Below, in pieces: positions 42,776 through 54,213 of a stretch of 62,433 nucleotides of DNA. Under the pieces are notes generated by a model. It was given only the letters and a program-made list of their open reading frames with translations. It ran no database searches and was not told the origin of the DNA. The number at the start of each line of letters is the position of its first letter. The stretch's first letter is position 1. Location of the stretch: assembly GCA_038496445.1 (NCBI GenBank), contig JALMLS010000102.1, positions 1-62,433 of the forward strand. The letters are read 5' to 3'. The translations under genes were made by a program, and so were the position numbers. This DNA is from Trichosphaerium sp. ATCC 40318 (Eukaryota > Discosea > Flabellinia > Trichosidae).

Positions 42776-45409
42776 TTATCCAACAACCTTGACACGTATA
42801 ATCTCTTCTGTTGTGAAGATAAAAGCAACTACTGCGAAAATTGCAACACCAATAGTAAATATTGGGTTGCTTATAATACGAACTGTATAAGACGTCTTTG
42901 ATTCACCTAGGAAACAAAGTAAGTAAAAAAACTTGATAACGAAGACCTCAGTGACCACATACCAAATATCTTATTGCATAGCCGTTGAGATTGAAAGTGT
43001 AGAAGTGCAGGTGTCTAAAAACAATCAAAAAAAAAAAACGTTTTTAGAAACACGTGAACATCACGTGAATCCAGATTTTATAACGTACCAAATACATTAT
43101 AATGTATCCTAATGTACCTGCTATTTGAAGTACTATAAAGGGCAACAAGTTAGAATGTTGTGAGAATAAAGCAAAATGTCTGGTTGAGAAAAAAAAAACT
43201 ACAACACTAATCACGTTTGACCGTGCCATTTTGAGTCTAGGTACCTAATTCAAACTTCTCTTCAAAAGCTGCAAGTACAATGGGTGGGAGTGCTGAAATT
43301 ATTCTGCACATTATCTTTACCCAGAGAATATCAGTCTCACCATCTGCTTTTTTAGTCCACCTATGTGGTAGAGACACAAAAAGATTATTCCCTAACGTCA
43401 CTGCACATAGAGGGTAGCAAGATGCCACACTCACGACTGGGAATAATATAACAATATACCGGATAATAAACGCCCACCAAGCAGTATGACCACTAAACCA
43501 AACGTGAGAATAACCAGCAACAGCTAACTCAAAACAAAAAAAAATGACGTACTTGTGTTCACCAAAATGGATCCAGTTAATTGATACAATAGGGTTAGTA
43601 TCTAACCCATAAAATAAAGCAGCTGTAACACCTAGTAGGGTATATAACACCAAGGTTGATAGAAAAACACCGCCAAACATTAGCCGCAACTTAAATACAT
43701 TAAGTTAGCTACAGTCACGAACAAAAATATGTTTATCACTGCGTACTTTCGACTTGTTGCGGACGGGATATACAAGCCCAGGTATACTGTTACATATGTG
43801 AGTACATTGTTGTAATATTTAACTTGCCTGTGATGAAGAATTTGAGAGAAGACGGCTGCTGGAAACATGACACCAAACCCTGAAAAGTCTGCTAGTTTCC
43901 TGTATGCGATATAAGGTCCACCGCTGTCAGTGTTATTACTGAATGTAGTGCTGTTTATAGATGGTTGGTGATGTTTATTATCACCTGTATGAATGGGATC
44001 ACCCTAAAGATGAATATTTTAAGAATTGCTCGAGATATTGTATTACAAATTAAAACTAGTTTACAGCGTTGACATTGCTGTTAAACGTTGTCTCACGACT
44101 ATTAATTTAACTCAAATATATAACTTACAAAAGGGTTCATGCCAATGGCGGCGAGAACTGTGGATAGCATTAAACCAAGAGCCAAGAATCGGAATATTGT
44201 AAGTGCAACTTGAACAATTGTCTAACGCAAACACACCTTTTGTCAGAACAAATACAACCAAGTACCAAAGTATGCGTACTTGTGATGTTAGATCCACACA
44301 AGATAAACTGACCACAATTACAGCAAAAATTGCACAGTAGAGCCAGTAGGCGTGAAAACAACCAGATGACCATAAAGCTAAAGTTTGGCTTCAAAAAGAG
44401 ATGAGGAAGGAAGGAGATGGATGACCAGACTCCCAGAAACATGACAGAGTATGGAAGAGTGTAGCGTACCAATTTGAAGATATATGCGGTAGTGGTACAA
44501 ACTCTGTCATACTATTACAAGAAATGAGAAGACACGAGAACAACTGGGAAAAAAAAAAAAAAAAAAAAAAAAAAAGAAAGATTGTTTCACCTTTGAGCAA
44601 ACACTACTGCGAATGACCACCTGTGTACTAAGTGTTAGTTCAAAAAAAATGTGATAGTCTTATTTATGTCAATATAAAATGAACGTACAATGTTGCTTGC
44701 ATATAGACAGCCAAAGCTATCATGTAAGCGTAACCTGCCCATTTCCCAAAATACATCTTACAAATCTCATTAATTTCGAACCTTTTCTTTGTTGTAATCT
44801 TAAAATCTTTCGAATCCTTTTCTCCATCATGATCGTCCTTTTGTATACAGATTAACCAACAATAATTTTAACGTTTTTTTGAGGAATTTGACAATTATGC
44901 AGAAATTTCCTTCTACTTACATCTTGTAGCAGTAAGTTTCTTTTTTCGGCGTATTTGTGATGAAATACGCGATTTGCTCGACTCAAAGCCTACAGGGCGG
45001 ATAAGGAATGATGATTTTTCTTTTTTTGGTTCGTATGCTATTAAATCACCTCTAGAGTATATATTACAGTAACATACGCTAGTGCTGACGCAAAAACGAG
45101 CGCTATTGTGCCTAGTAATATTCCTGATTTAATGTACGCATTTGGAAGTCCTATGAGCAATATGTCATGATTTTATGCGTAACAAGCTGTTTCTCAAGCT
45201 GTAATGAAAATAGTTATCTAATATTACCTAAAATTCCCGCTCCTAGCAAGTAATTCACAGCGAACGCGTCTTCAAGAAATTTAGAGACAAACTATGCATG
45301 TTTACTTCTACGTACAACCAACAAGCACTGAAAACTGTGGTACACGCTTTACTTGTACGGATTTATCCGATAAAAGGCCTTCAATGTCTTCAGAAGAGTC
45401 ACCTTTCAT
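42776..45409 (-). CDS. Amino-acid/auxin permease family (AAAP, SLC32/36/38-like) transporter
   Basis: The N-terminus MKGDSSEDIEGLLSDKSVQ leads to FAVNYLLGAGILG and LPNAYIKSGILLGTIALVF, the AAAP TM1 signature with its unwound GxGxLxLP-type turn. Later helices include VMFPAAVFSQILHH, RLMFGGVFLSTLVLYTLLG, HTAWWAFIIRYIVILFPVVS, CYPLCAVTLGNNLFVSLP, and a last helix near 42800 (TIGVAIFAVVAFIF). About ten membrane spans over many short exons. A hydrophilic loop contains several NxT/S sites (NSTTFSNN). An intron near 44548-44575 carries a 28-nt poly(A) tract. Predicted H+- or Na+-coupled amino-acid transporter. Confidence 0.75.
44548..44575. repeat. 28-nt poly(A) homopolymer
   Basis: Uninterrupted run of A on the plus strand within the permease gene. 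It may be unstable in replication and sequencing; the length given is as in the supplied sequence. Confidence 0.9.
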
Positions 45410-45510
45410 TTTATTCTTATATTTGAGTACGCAGCGCAATAAAAGCCTCGTTGCGTTACTATTGCGTTTATAATTGACGTTGGTGGATTGTTAAGTGACA
45501 TTTGAAAGCC

Positions 45511-47410
45511 TTAAAAGAAAAAAAACGTGACAACGTTTGTCGTGATCCATGTTGTGAATGAGCAAGCTAAGAAGCACCAAACACCATCTCTAGCGAAAAT
45601 AAAGCGAACTCGGCCCATTACAGCACCAGGCATAAGTGCAGGTAGGCACATTTTTGCGCAGGTTGCTAATGCGAAACTGCTCAAGAAACTCTCCGGCAAC
45701 AATATCGCTGCTGTTAGTAACTCGATTGCACGTAAAGAATGCTCCTTGTATGCCTTGGGAATCATATCACCCAACAGTGGCGTGAGTAAACCATGCTGTA
45801 AGCGAGATTAGTGTCAATCAAGATGTAGTTTTTCGAAACTGTACCAAATATAGGAGCCAGTAGTATGCTCCGGCTATTAATGTGCACCACAGGCAAATCG
45901 AGAATTGATAATATACACATAATCCAGTGAGCATTGAGCTAGCAACAGGTATAGCCCATTTGGAACTTCGGATCGAAGGAAGCACTTGAGATGACATTAA
46001 TATACTTTCATCCATTTTCGATGAGAACATTAAAGTACCTTTTGGATAAAAAATCATGCCGCAGGCTGTACCAAAGTGAGCCATCATTGTACGTACGAAG
46101 ATAGGTGATGCTGATAGTAGGGATACAGTTGCAGCAAAGGTATATACCAGAGCGTTGCGTAGGGCTGTAAAAGATACAAGAGTGATCGCAAAACATCCAA
46201 GAAGTCCAATGAAGAATTGTTTTCTGGAGGCAAAGCAATAATTTGCTGCGAGGCCTATCAATCCACCAAAAAATAAGATAAAAAGATTACCACCTTACTC
46301 TGAATTAACAACGAGAAACACTCATAGGGATGTAGAAATTTTCAAAGAAAAAAAAGAAAAAAAGAAGAAAAAGAGATGGGATGTTTACCTAGAGACCAAA
46401 ATGCGAAAACAAGACCTATCAGTTGTCCGCTGCATGCTGCGCATATAACACGTTCTCTTTGTGTTATATACGGTAGTATAACTGGATTATTTGAGTCCTA
46501 AGGTTTTTGTAAGACAAAAGATAAATAGTCCAATAATTACATGCAATTTGCGCTCCGTGACGTTTCAGATAGTCCGCGGCTAATGCCCTAACTGCTTCAT
46601 CTGGGTCGTGTTGTGCACTATTACATAAATCTGAAGAAACTCGATCGGCAACCTTTTTTTAACACATGTAGTTTTAGTATTTATCACGTGCGTGATAAAC
46701 TAATAGGTACCTCACCGACCATTACGAAATGAGGAGTGTTTTGATTTTTAACTTTGTCTTGATGACAAAAGTAAGTAACAACAACATTGAAACAGAATCA
46801 AAGAAAAAGAGGCGAGAGAAAAACGTTTACCTACCTAATATTTCGTACATTTTACCTAGTGCATCAACAAGTGTGACACGTGCTTCTCCATCGTTTTCGC
46901 AAAGTAGTAGATATGAGATACCTCGTTGTATGTCCTCTACGAGTTGTACTGGTAGCTCTTCATAGTCTACGTATTATCCATTATCAGGCTTAAAGCTTTG
47001 TGGTTTTTTTTTGTTTGATTTTTTCTTCAAAGACAAATTGTCGAAAGTTAAAATACCAAAGCTGTCTTGAAAGGTTTCGAGAAGAACTTCATTTATTATC
47101 CTCTTTTTAGTTAGATAGTCTATTGCACGCCAGTACGCTAGTTTTATATTTGAAATGTTAAGTTTTAGATTGTCATCACGTGTCTCCTAGAGTCACCAAA
47201 ATTAACCCAAAAAGTCGAGAAATACCCGGCTGAAATTCAAACATACCTCAAGCGCCTGGCGCAGTGGCATCACTTCAAATTCTGACTCGTCCTTTTTGTT
47301 TTGGACTGCATAGTAACGAAAATCGCGTACATCCCACAACAAAGCCATACCAAGCGTTATAAGATAGAAAGTACTAAAACCCAGATAAACATCAGTATTG
47401 GCGTCCTAAA
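45511..47410 (-). CDS. Polytopic membrane protein, unidentified
   Basis: The C-terminal half is strongly hydrophobic: FFIGLLGCFAITLVSFTA, RNALVYTFAATVSLLSAS, IRSSKWAIPVASSMLTGLCV, CLWCTLIAGAYYWLLYL, then across an intron HGLLTPLLGDMIPKAYKEH, FALATCAKMCLPALMPGAVM, and a last helix ending VVTFFFF at 45511. The N-terminal half is soluble and helical (MALLWDVRDFRYYAVQNKKD, LNISNIKLAYWRAIDYLTKK, VRALAADYLKRHGAQI), with HEAT-like helices. A further N-terminal membrane exon (DVYLGFSTFYLITLG) is probable, so the true start may lie upstream near 47600. No family recognised. Confidence 0.6.
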
Positions 47411-47592
47411 ACACCGCAGCGTTGTTTTTTGGCGTCAAACGCATATTTACAAAAAAAACCCACGTGAAAGATGTAAACGTACTTGTTACTTTGGTAGTAC
47501 TTAGAAAGTTGATTGGCTAGTATTCCAGAGTATTTGAGTCTCAAAGTGTTTGCGCCCGATACTCACAATTCTGTTGTCTTGGTCAAACCAAG

Positions 47593-49340
47593 TCATTTTA
47601 CTAAGCTGTTGATTGTCGCTATCAACGGCTTTGTACCCAACGGAACTTTAATATTCAAGTCAGGCCTACGAAACAGAATAAGTGAACAAGCTTGACATAT
47701 TTTGCAATTCAACCTAGACGCAGCGATTGTTGCAGCAAGAGTGCCTTTATCCTTTTTCCACCAAAATGGAATGAGAATAAGAGTAATACCTAAGATTATG
47801 TAAGTATCAATCCTTTTAGAGCCTGGTCTTACCAGCGTCTTCAATGACCTGCTTTTTGTTCTTATCGCGTAATTTTTGCAGTGCACCGGTTTCGTACGTA
47901 TGAAATCTAGTGTTTTGATAGTGCTGTTCTCCTATGTGTGCATGTAAGCATGTTTTTGGCAAACTTTTTGAAGTACCTTGATACTCAATAGCAAGCTTAC
48001 AATGTGGTGAGTATACGTCTACAGCTATCTTGATTTCGCCTCCAATACGAAGTCCATACTCTTCATACACCTCTTCGTCATTTAGTATATCTTGCGCGAA
48101 TGCACATATGAGCCTTGAGCCAAAGTGTGAGTTGAAAGTTGCATTTTTATAAAAGGAAGACAGTTATACCTTTGTGTTGCTTTTTTCTGTACAACTCCAA
48201 ATTTATCGAAATCCCACTTATGTTCTGGATAGAATGTGCCAAGCACATACTTTGGAAACAAACCAGTAAGACCCAGAGTAACACCATGTGCAAGCATGAC
48301 TTGTTCTCTTGATACACGATACCACTCATCTACTTGTTTGATCTCAAGTAGCTCCTCAGCATCTACCGTATATTAGCAAGGACCCTTTAAATTAATTGCT
48401 TTTTGCGCGTGCATTTAATAAATTCAGCTACACTCTCACTCGTGTGCCAGTATGATTTGGGTTTATTCCTAAGATACATCTCAGAAAAATGAAAAAAAAA
48501 GGTTAAAATTATGGATATCACGTGCTTGAAAAGTAACATTTTCCAGTGATAGTTAGGATACAGAGACACCATGAGTTTGGAGCATGAACCATTATATCTA
48601 TACTAAAATAAGAACCAAACAAATCAAGTTTTTTTGTAATAACCAAGGCAGTACTTATTGAGTAAAGTCGTTCCGCCATTTAACACCATCATTTCTCTTG
48701 AAATATTGTACCAGTCTTCCAAGCACTTCAGGTTATTCTTTTCAGCACACTCTTCAATCCATGTAATTTGATTCTTCTTTTCAAACCAGTAACTGTTTGG
48801 TGCAACTCTACAGGTCAGTGCGTTAGCGCGAGAACGGATTTTTTAAAAACTGTAGAAATGCTCACTTGAATTTGCTTAAATCCCATAGTACTTCTGGGTA
48901 GACATTAACAAGCATATCAGTGTAAGAACTACCATAGCTACAAAGGAATTGGTTGGTGATAGGTTTATTTTTATTGCGTACTTGTTTAGTAGCGTTTTAA
49001 TGCCTAGAGCGCTCATTTCGTAGCCCGTAGTGTTGTACCAGCCCTTCATATCGCATTTTAATTGAGTTTTCAGTATTTTGTCTAAAAAGCGTCTCTGATT
49101 GCTTAATACCTGCCAAAACCCAACAGGCTGCCCACCATCAACTAAATACGTAATCAGAAATCATTTTTAACTGTATTTATAAATACCGGAGCGTCTACGC
49201 CCTGTTCGCTTTCCAGTTACTCGTTTCATGCGTAACGTAGTTAACTGAGAGTTTTTTTGACACTTTCAAGAACAGTAAAATGACTGGTTTTTTTTGTTCT
49301 TCAAAAACTGACGGATGTTGACCGCTGTACCTTCCAATTT
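47593..49340 (-). CDS. DWY-repeat protein D with C-terminal PD-(D/E)XK-like nuclease domain
   Basis: Modules read from about 49150 downward include VGFWQVLSNQRRFLDKIL with MKGWYNTTGYEMSALG and VNVYPEVLWDLSKFK; CLEDWYNISREMMVLNGGTT with MVSLYPNYHWKMLLFKH; and VDEWYRVSREQVMLA with GTFYPEHKWDFDKFG. The nuclease part is AVDVYSPHCKLAIEYQ, intron, GEQHYQNTRFHTYE, KLRDKNKKQVIEDA and GITLILIPFWWKKDKGTLAA, ending INSLVK at 47593. The EYQ|GE intron is shared with B and C. The 5' exon upstream of 49200 (LFRNLRKGYSKLVEIGR) lacks an ATG in view, so the start is uncertain and may overlap the 5' end of the divergent gene at 49387. Confidence 0.7.
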
Positions 49341-49386
49341 CCACCAATTTGGAATATCCTTTCCTCAGATTTCTGAATAACAGTGA

Positions 49387-51014
49387 ATGGTTACACAAAA
49401 GCTGCTCATTGCAGTTTTATTTACTCTCGTGGCTGTTAATGCTTTAAAACGCTCCGTATGTCATATTAACGTTCCTGATTATTGTTTATAACGTTGTTAG
49501 ACTAATAGGTTCGTCACGGTTAATACTTTAACCGCAAGTACCGATAGACATGCTACATGCCTAAATAGGTATTGCCCTTACGACAACTCGCTTAAAAATT
49601 AAACCTTGCCTGTTTTAGATCAATGGTGTTGGCAGAAATCTTTACAATTCAAGACTTTCAGGACGCTTATGATGCTATTGAGATTACTGGTGTTTCAACA
49701 AGACAATATTGGATTGATTTACACCGCCAAACACCTGATTATGCTCTTCCTGCTATTTGTGATGAGTAAGTTGTAAACAACGTTCTAATGTGATTGTGTT
49801 GTTAACCATGTCTCTAGTTTCAATATCACAATGGATTGTAGCTGTCAATACTGTAATATAGAACCTTCTAGTCAGGGAAATTGTAGTGCATGTGAAAGTG
49901 CATTATCCGACTTTTTATGGGAGAGGAGTAATGTCAACTTTACTGACACTGAGATCTTCCAGACCTTTTCTACGTAATTATTTGTATTGCAAGCTTTGTT
50001 TTTAATTTGTTTTTATCCCTAGAGTTTCGGGCGCACTTGACAGGCTTTGGGTTGATCTTAACCCATCTTTCGTTGCTCCGAATGACTTCCTTAATGGTAC
50101 AGAACCTGAGTTATGTGGTACTGTTGTTTTCACTACTAATATGTCTGAATTACTATTCAATGACATACTTTGCTCTACTGAAAACTTTGTATTATGTGGT
50201 ATGTAGTTTTTTATTGGTGATGAAATAGTTAATTTGTGTTTCTTAGAAATGGTTGAAGATGATGTAAATACCACCTTGTGTGGTTATACAAATGTCGAGT
50301 GCATCGACAACGGAGGAACCAAAGGCATCAATGTACTACTTCCGGCCAATAGAGACTACGTACGGATCACGTGACTTGAGTAAAATCTAATCTTTTAATA
50401 GGTTGTGGTAAGCTTTATATGTTGAACTGAATGATCCCTCTTACGTTTCTCTCTTAATATGTATTATAGAATGGATCTATATTTGTTGAGAAAACAGTAA
50501 TTAGTATCAATGAGAATAGCACTATAATTGTTCAAGGGTGCTATCTAGTTGGCGAGAATTCAACTATTTTTCTACAAGTACAAAATCCTACAGAAGGTGC
50601 TGGTGTTAACAAACTTAAAATCTGTGTTTCTGACTCGTTGCAGGCCAAGAAATAGAGTATGCTAGATTTGCATGTACTAATGAAGGTAAACATAAAATTG
50701 AAGTGGTACATCCAAACGCATGTACACGTGTCACAGGTAATACAACAAATTTCTGTAGAGCCTACTGTAATCTTTTTTTAGCTCATGAAGTATACACAAG
50801 CTCCAGGCTGTTACTTGTACTTAGCGTCAAAAGTACATGCCCTGAACCAAACTACGATGATGGGGTTCCGTTTGTTTTAATTTTAGCACCTACAGTGGCT
50901 GCTGTGGTCATTGTGCTTATTATTGTAGTTATCTTAGTACTCGTTGTACGGATTAGAAGAAAAAAGCTTGAGAAACAAGTATCAAGTGTTCACTTTGACA
51001 AGCTGGAAAATTAA
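49387..51014 (+). CDS. Type I membrane glycoprotein, unknown
   Basis: A signal-peptide exon (MVTQKLLIAVLFTLVAVNAL) is followed by a Cys- and NxT/S-rich ectodomain: TIQDFQDAYDAIEITGVS, MDCSCQYCNIEPSSQGNCSA, RLWVDLNPSFVAPNDFLNG, TLCGYTNVECIDNGGT. Near the end comes one helix (PFVLILAPTVAAVVIVLIIV) with a short basic tail (RIRRKKLEKQVSSVHFDKLE) stopping at 51014. Exons after 49620 read well; the join from the signal exon needs a change of phase I could not place, so an intermediate exon may exist. It resembles the mucin-like glycoprotein only in layout. Role unknown. Confidence 0.6.
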
Positions 51015-51024
51015 TATCTTTCTC

Positions 51025-51225
51025 CTAATTAATCACTTGTCCAACAAGGTCCAGTAATATCTTAAAAAAACCACGAATGTAACCACTAAAACGTGCATCT
51101 TCGCTTCTGCAAGCCGCCATTGTGAGTGCTTTGAAAAGTAGTTTGCAATACACTTCGAAATGTTGTACTAATCCGTTCTTTGATTGGAGGCCTTTTGTAC
51201 AACATTTTTGCAGAAAACAGCACAT
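51025..51225 (-). CDS. Possible small protein of 66 residues
   Basis: An ATG-started frame (MCCFLQKCCTKGLQSKNG, later AACRSEDARFSGYIRGFF) fills most of the space between two plus-strand genes. The composition is protein-like, but no family is recognised and no flanking exons were found. It may be a terminal exon of an unseen minus-strand gene or chance. Confidence 0.25.
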   Translation of the reverse strand: MCCFLQKCCTKGLQSKNGLVQHFEVYCKLLFKALTMAACRSEDARFSGYIRGFFKILLDLVGQVIN

Positions 51226-51424
51226 TTTTTAGTCAATCCTGGCGCTAATCAATTTCGCAAAAAAGTTGTCCAAACCCCTTGGTAGGGAGAACAAACGGTT
51301 TCTAAGGATATCAGCAACGGATTGAAAGTCGGATAGCAATTTTTATCCGCGGGGTTTTTTTCTTCCCGTGTTTCAGTTAACCGCGGAAGTGGATATTTTG
51401 GTAATTTGTACAAGTCCACTTACG

Positions 51425-52271
51425 ATGGCAACACTCTATGCATTCCCAGTCTCCCCACCAAGCCGATTCGCCCACATGGTGGCATTACTTGTAGGCGCTA
51501 AGATCGAATACAAGGTGCCATATCCTACAGACGACGGAGCTAACAAATGCTGTTTAGAGCTTGGATATGATAGCGAAAGAACATAAATCCGAGGCATATT
51601 TGAAGATAAACCCTCTTGGTAAAGTACCAGCTCTTAGAGAAGGAGATCGTATCATTTGTGACTCCGCAGCAATAGCTAGATACTTGTGCATCAAGTACAA
51701 GAGTGACCTGTATCCTATTGATGACTTGGACGCTTTGGTTAAGGTACTAAGACAAATGTTGTCTTTTGGTTTTTGTGAACTCACTTTTTGTACCAGATTG
51801 ATAGCGCTTTCGAATCAGTTAAAGGGGATATCAAAGAATCTCTTTACAAGTACTTTCAAGAAAATTATGGTAAAGAAGCTATGTATCCGCATACACCTAA
51901 AGATGAAGAGAAAGTAAAAGAACTTGCTGACAAAATTGAACAAGAAGTAAGAATATCTGAGATATTCTAATGTTCGAATGCTTACCATGTGCTAGCTTAA
52001 GTTTTACGAGACAACTTATTTTAAACAATCAGAGTGGCTTGTAGGTACTAGTATATCTATTGCTGATGTAATGCTGGGTATATCGCTATCTCACTCTATC
52101 ATTCTTGGCAAATATCCGGCTGATAACATGCCTGATAAAGTCAAAACATTTTGGGCAAACATTCAAAAACAGGACGCTTTCAAAGAATCACATAAATCTT
52201 TTGTAGCCGTTTTAGAAACTTCTCTAAAGAGGCTTAATGCTGCTATGGAAGCAGAAGCCAACAAAAACTAA
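51425..52271 (+). CDS. Glutathione S-transferase-like protein
   Basis: The thioredoxin-fold N-terminal domain opens MATLYAFPVSPPSRFAHMVA, with Ser residues where theta/phi-type GSTs have the catalytic Ser, and continues across the intron 51516-51559 into SLDMIAKEHKSEAYLKINPL, GKVPALREGDRIICDSAAIA and RYLCIKYKSDLYP. The KINPxGKVPAL cis-Pro loop and the D-S-AI glutathione-binding block are standard. The C-terminal all-helical domain (FYETTYFKQSEWLVGTSISI, ADVMLGISLSHSIIL) has the N-capping ADV motif. About 215 residues. Cytosolic detoxification or peroxidase function expected. Confidence 0.85.
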
Positions 52272-52498
52272 ATGCACAGTACACCAATAAATTCAATGAC
52301 AACAGTCTTCAATCCTTACTCCTTGTTTTTTTTTTACAACAACTTTTCGGTCTTGGTGTCAGCCTTTGAACAATCTTGGTACCCGTGATTGCATAGTGTA
52401 TAAATTCAGTTTGATAGTATTGATACTTCATACTCAAAAGACTGACCATGTTGTTGAAGTACAAAGATTAACTTCTTTTTTTTTTTTGAATTTTATAT

Positions 52499-53915
52499 TT
52501 ACATTTTTACAATGACTTTGCCGTCTGTTTCTTTACTCCAAAGCATTTGTAGAGCTTCTTCACATTTTTCTAAACCTTGATATGCTTCAATATAATGTGG
52601 TACAATACCATTACTATCAATAACTTTGGCTAAATGCCCCATAGCTTCATCACCTGTTAAAAAAATGAGGTTAGCTCATATCGTACAACAATTGTTAAAC
52701 TCTATAGTCCGGACGGACCTGGCCAGAACAAACCCCAATCGTAGTGAATCTTATAATTACTATAGAACCTCCACTTTTTTGCAGCCAGTTCAGCAACACC
52801 ATTGCCAAAACCAGCAAAAAGATTACGTTGTTTGTCAACATTTTGAATCATATTACCACGTAGTGTTACATAGCATCCTTCTGGTTTTATCAAGTGTATA
52901 GACTGTTCTTCTAGGTTTGATTTACCAGCTGCATCTAATACAAAATCAAAACTCTCCTTGGGCTGAGCGAGCCAAGTCTATAAAACAAATTAAAAAAATA
53001 CAACAAACAAAGTTACTCGGATACCTGCTCTGCTCCGTCATAAGCAAATGCTTCTTTAGCCCCAAGAGCGATTGCTTGTTCTATATCACGTTCTTTACAA
53101 GTTACAGTAACAGTACAGCCCAAATGTTTTGTCAAATACTGCAATGCGAAATGACCTTAAAAAATGTGTCAAATCACATATTTTCAAAAAGGTGTTTTTA
53201 CCGACAGCACCAAAACCTCCATGTATAAGTACTTTATCACCTGGTTTTACACTTGCGCCAAGTTTATTCAAAGCACGATAAGCAGTAAGTGAGACATAAG
53301 CCATTGATGCACCTAAGCCATTCTCATTATTTTCTGACACATTGTGACACTTCACCATAATTTTATCTTTTCTTTTGTTTTAAAAAAAAACGTACTTTGA
53401 TCAAGATCTAGTGATTCTGGTTTATGGCATACAGCGAACTGAGATATAGTACAATATTCTGACATGGTACCCCCATGTAAAGGATTAGGTGCAAACCAAA
53501 CCTGATCTCCAGCCTTGAACACAAAGTCAATGCACTCGCATCAGAACATCTAAAATACCTTATAATTCCATGAATTACCTGCTTCTACAACAGTGCCAGA
53601 GCCATCGCGACCTTTACAAACTCGTAAGAATGAAGCTTAAAATTGCTAGCAATAGCTTGAAATAGAAAACTGACCTATAGTGAAGGGTAACGGGCGCATT
53701 GCTTCAAACAAGTTTTTTCCATAGCAATTGATCATCATTTGATCAAGTGGGTTCAAACTCGCTGCGTGCACTCTTTTAACGTTAGATTATCAGTATTTAT
53801 GCGAACAGTAAGCGTTTTATACGTACTTGACGAGTATTTGGTCTTTTTCGACAGTTGGGATTATTTGTTCAGTTATCGTGACTTCACCATACTTTGCTAC
53901 CTGTACTGCTTTCAT
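52499..53915 (-). CDS. Zinc-independent MDR reductase, RTN4IP1/quinone-oxidoreductase-like
   Basis: MKAVQVAKYGEVTITEQIIP starts a medium-chain dehydrogenase/reductase. NPLDQMMINCYGKNL, GGTMSEYCTISQFAV, AYVSLTAYRALNKLGA, KPGDKVLIHGGFGAVG (the nucleotide-binding loop), LGCTVTVTCKERDIEQAIAL and GAKEAFAYDGAEQ follow, ending KETDGKVIVKM. There is no structural-zinc Cys cluster, consistent with NADPH-dependent quinone reductases. A basic stretch upstream of the ATG in frame (HKVARRYCSTANNT) looks like part of a mitochondrial presequence, so an upstream start exon may be missing from this model. RTN4IP1 assignment is by overall similarity. Confidence 0.8.
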
Positions 53916-54213
53916 TGTATTATTTGCCGTACTACAATAACGTCTTGCAACTTTGTGGCCTAAAAGACGATTATAACTGAATGTATGAGTAATAGCGGAA
54001 TGTGAGAGCGTTTTAATAGCGTACTATGTGGTTTTACGCTGACACCACTAGCCACTTGGGTTTGAGCGCGCAGCAACCGTAACATGGTCTAAAGTGTATA
54101 TTGTTGTATCTAAAAACGCTATTAAAGTGATGTATTACTTGTACTGACCGTTCTTCTTGAACCATCCAAAGATTACATAGCGCTATTGACACCACGCAAG
54201 TATAGTTTCCGCT

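Noticed and set aside
53740..53765. GGGTTCAAACTCG resembling a tRNA T-arm
   Set aside because: It lies inside an RTN4IP1-like exon and no matching acceptor or D-arm is present. No convincing tRNA, rRNA or CRISPR array was seen in the window.
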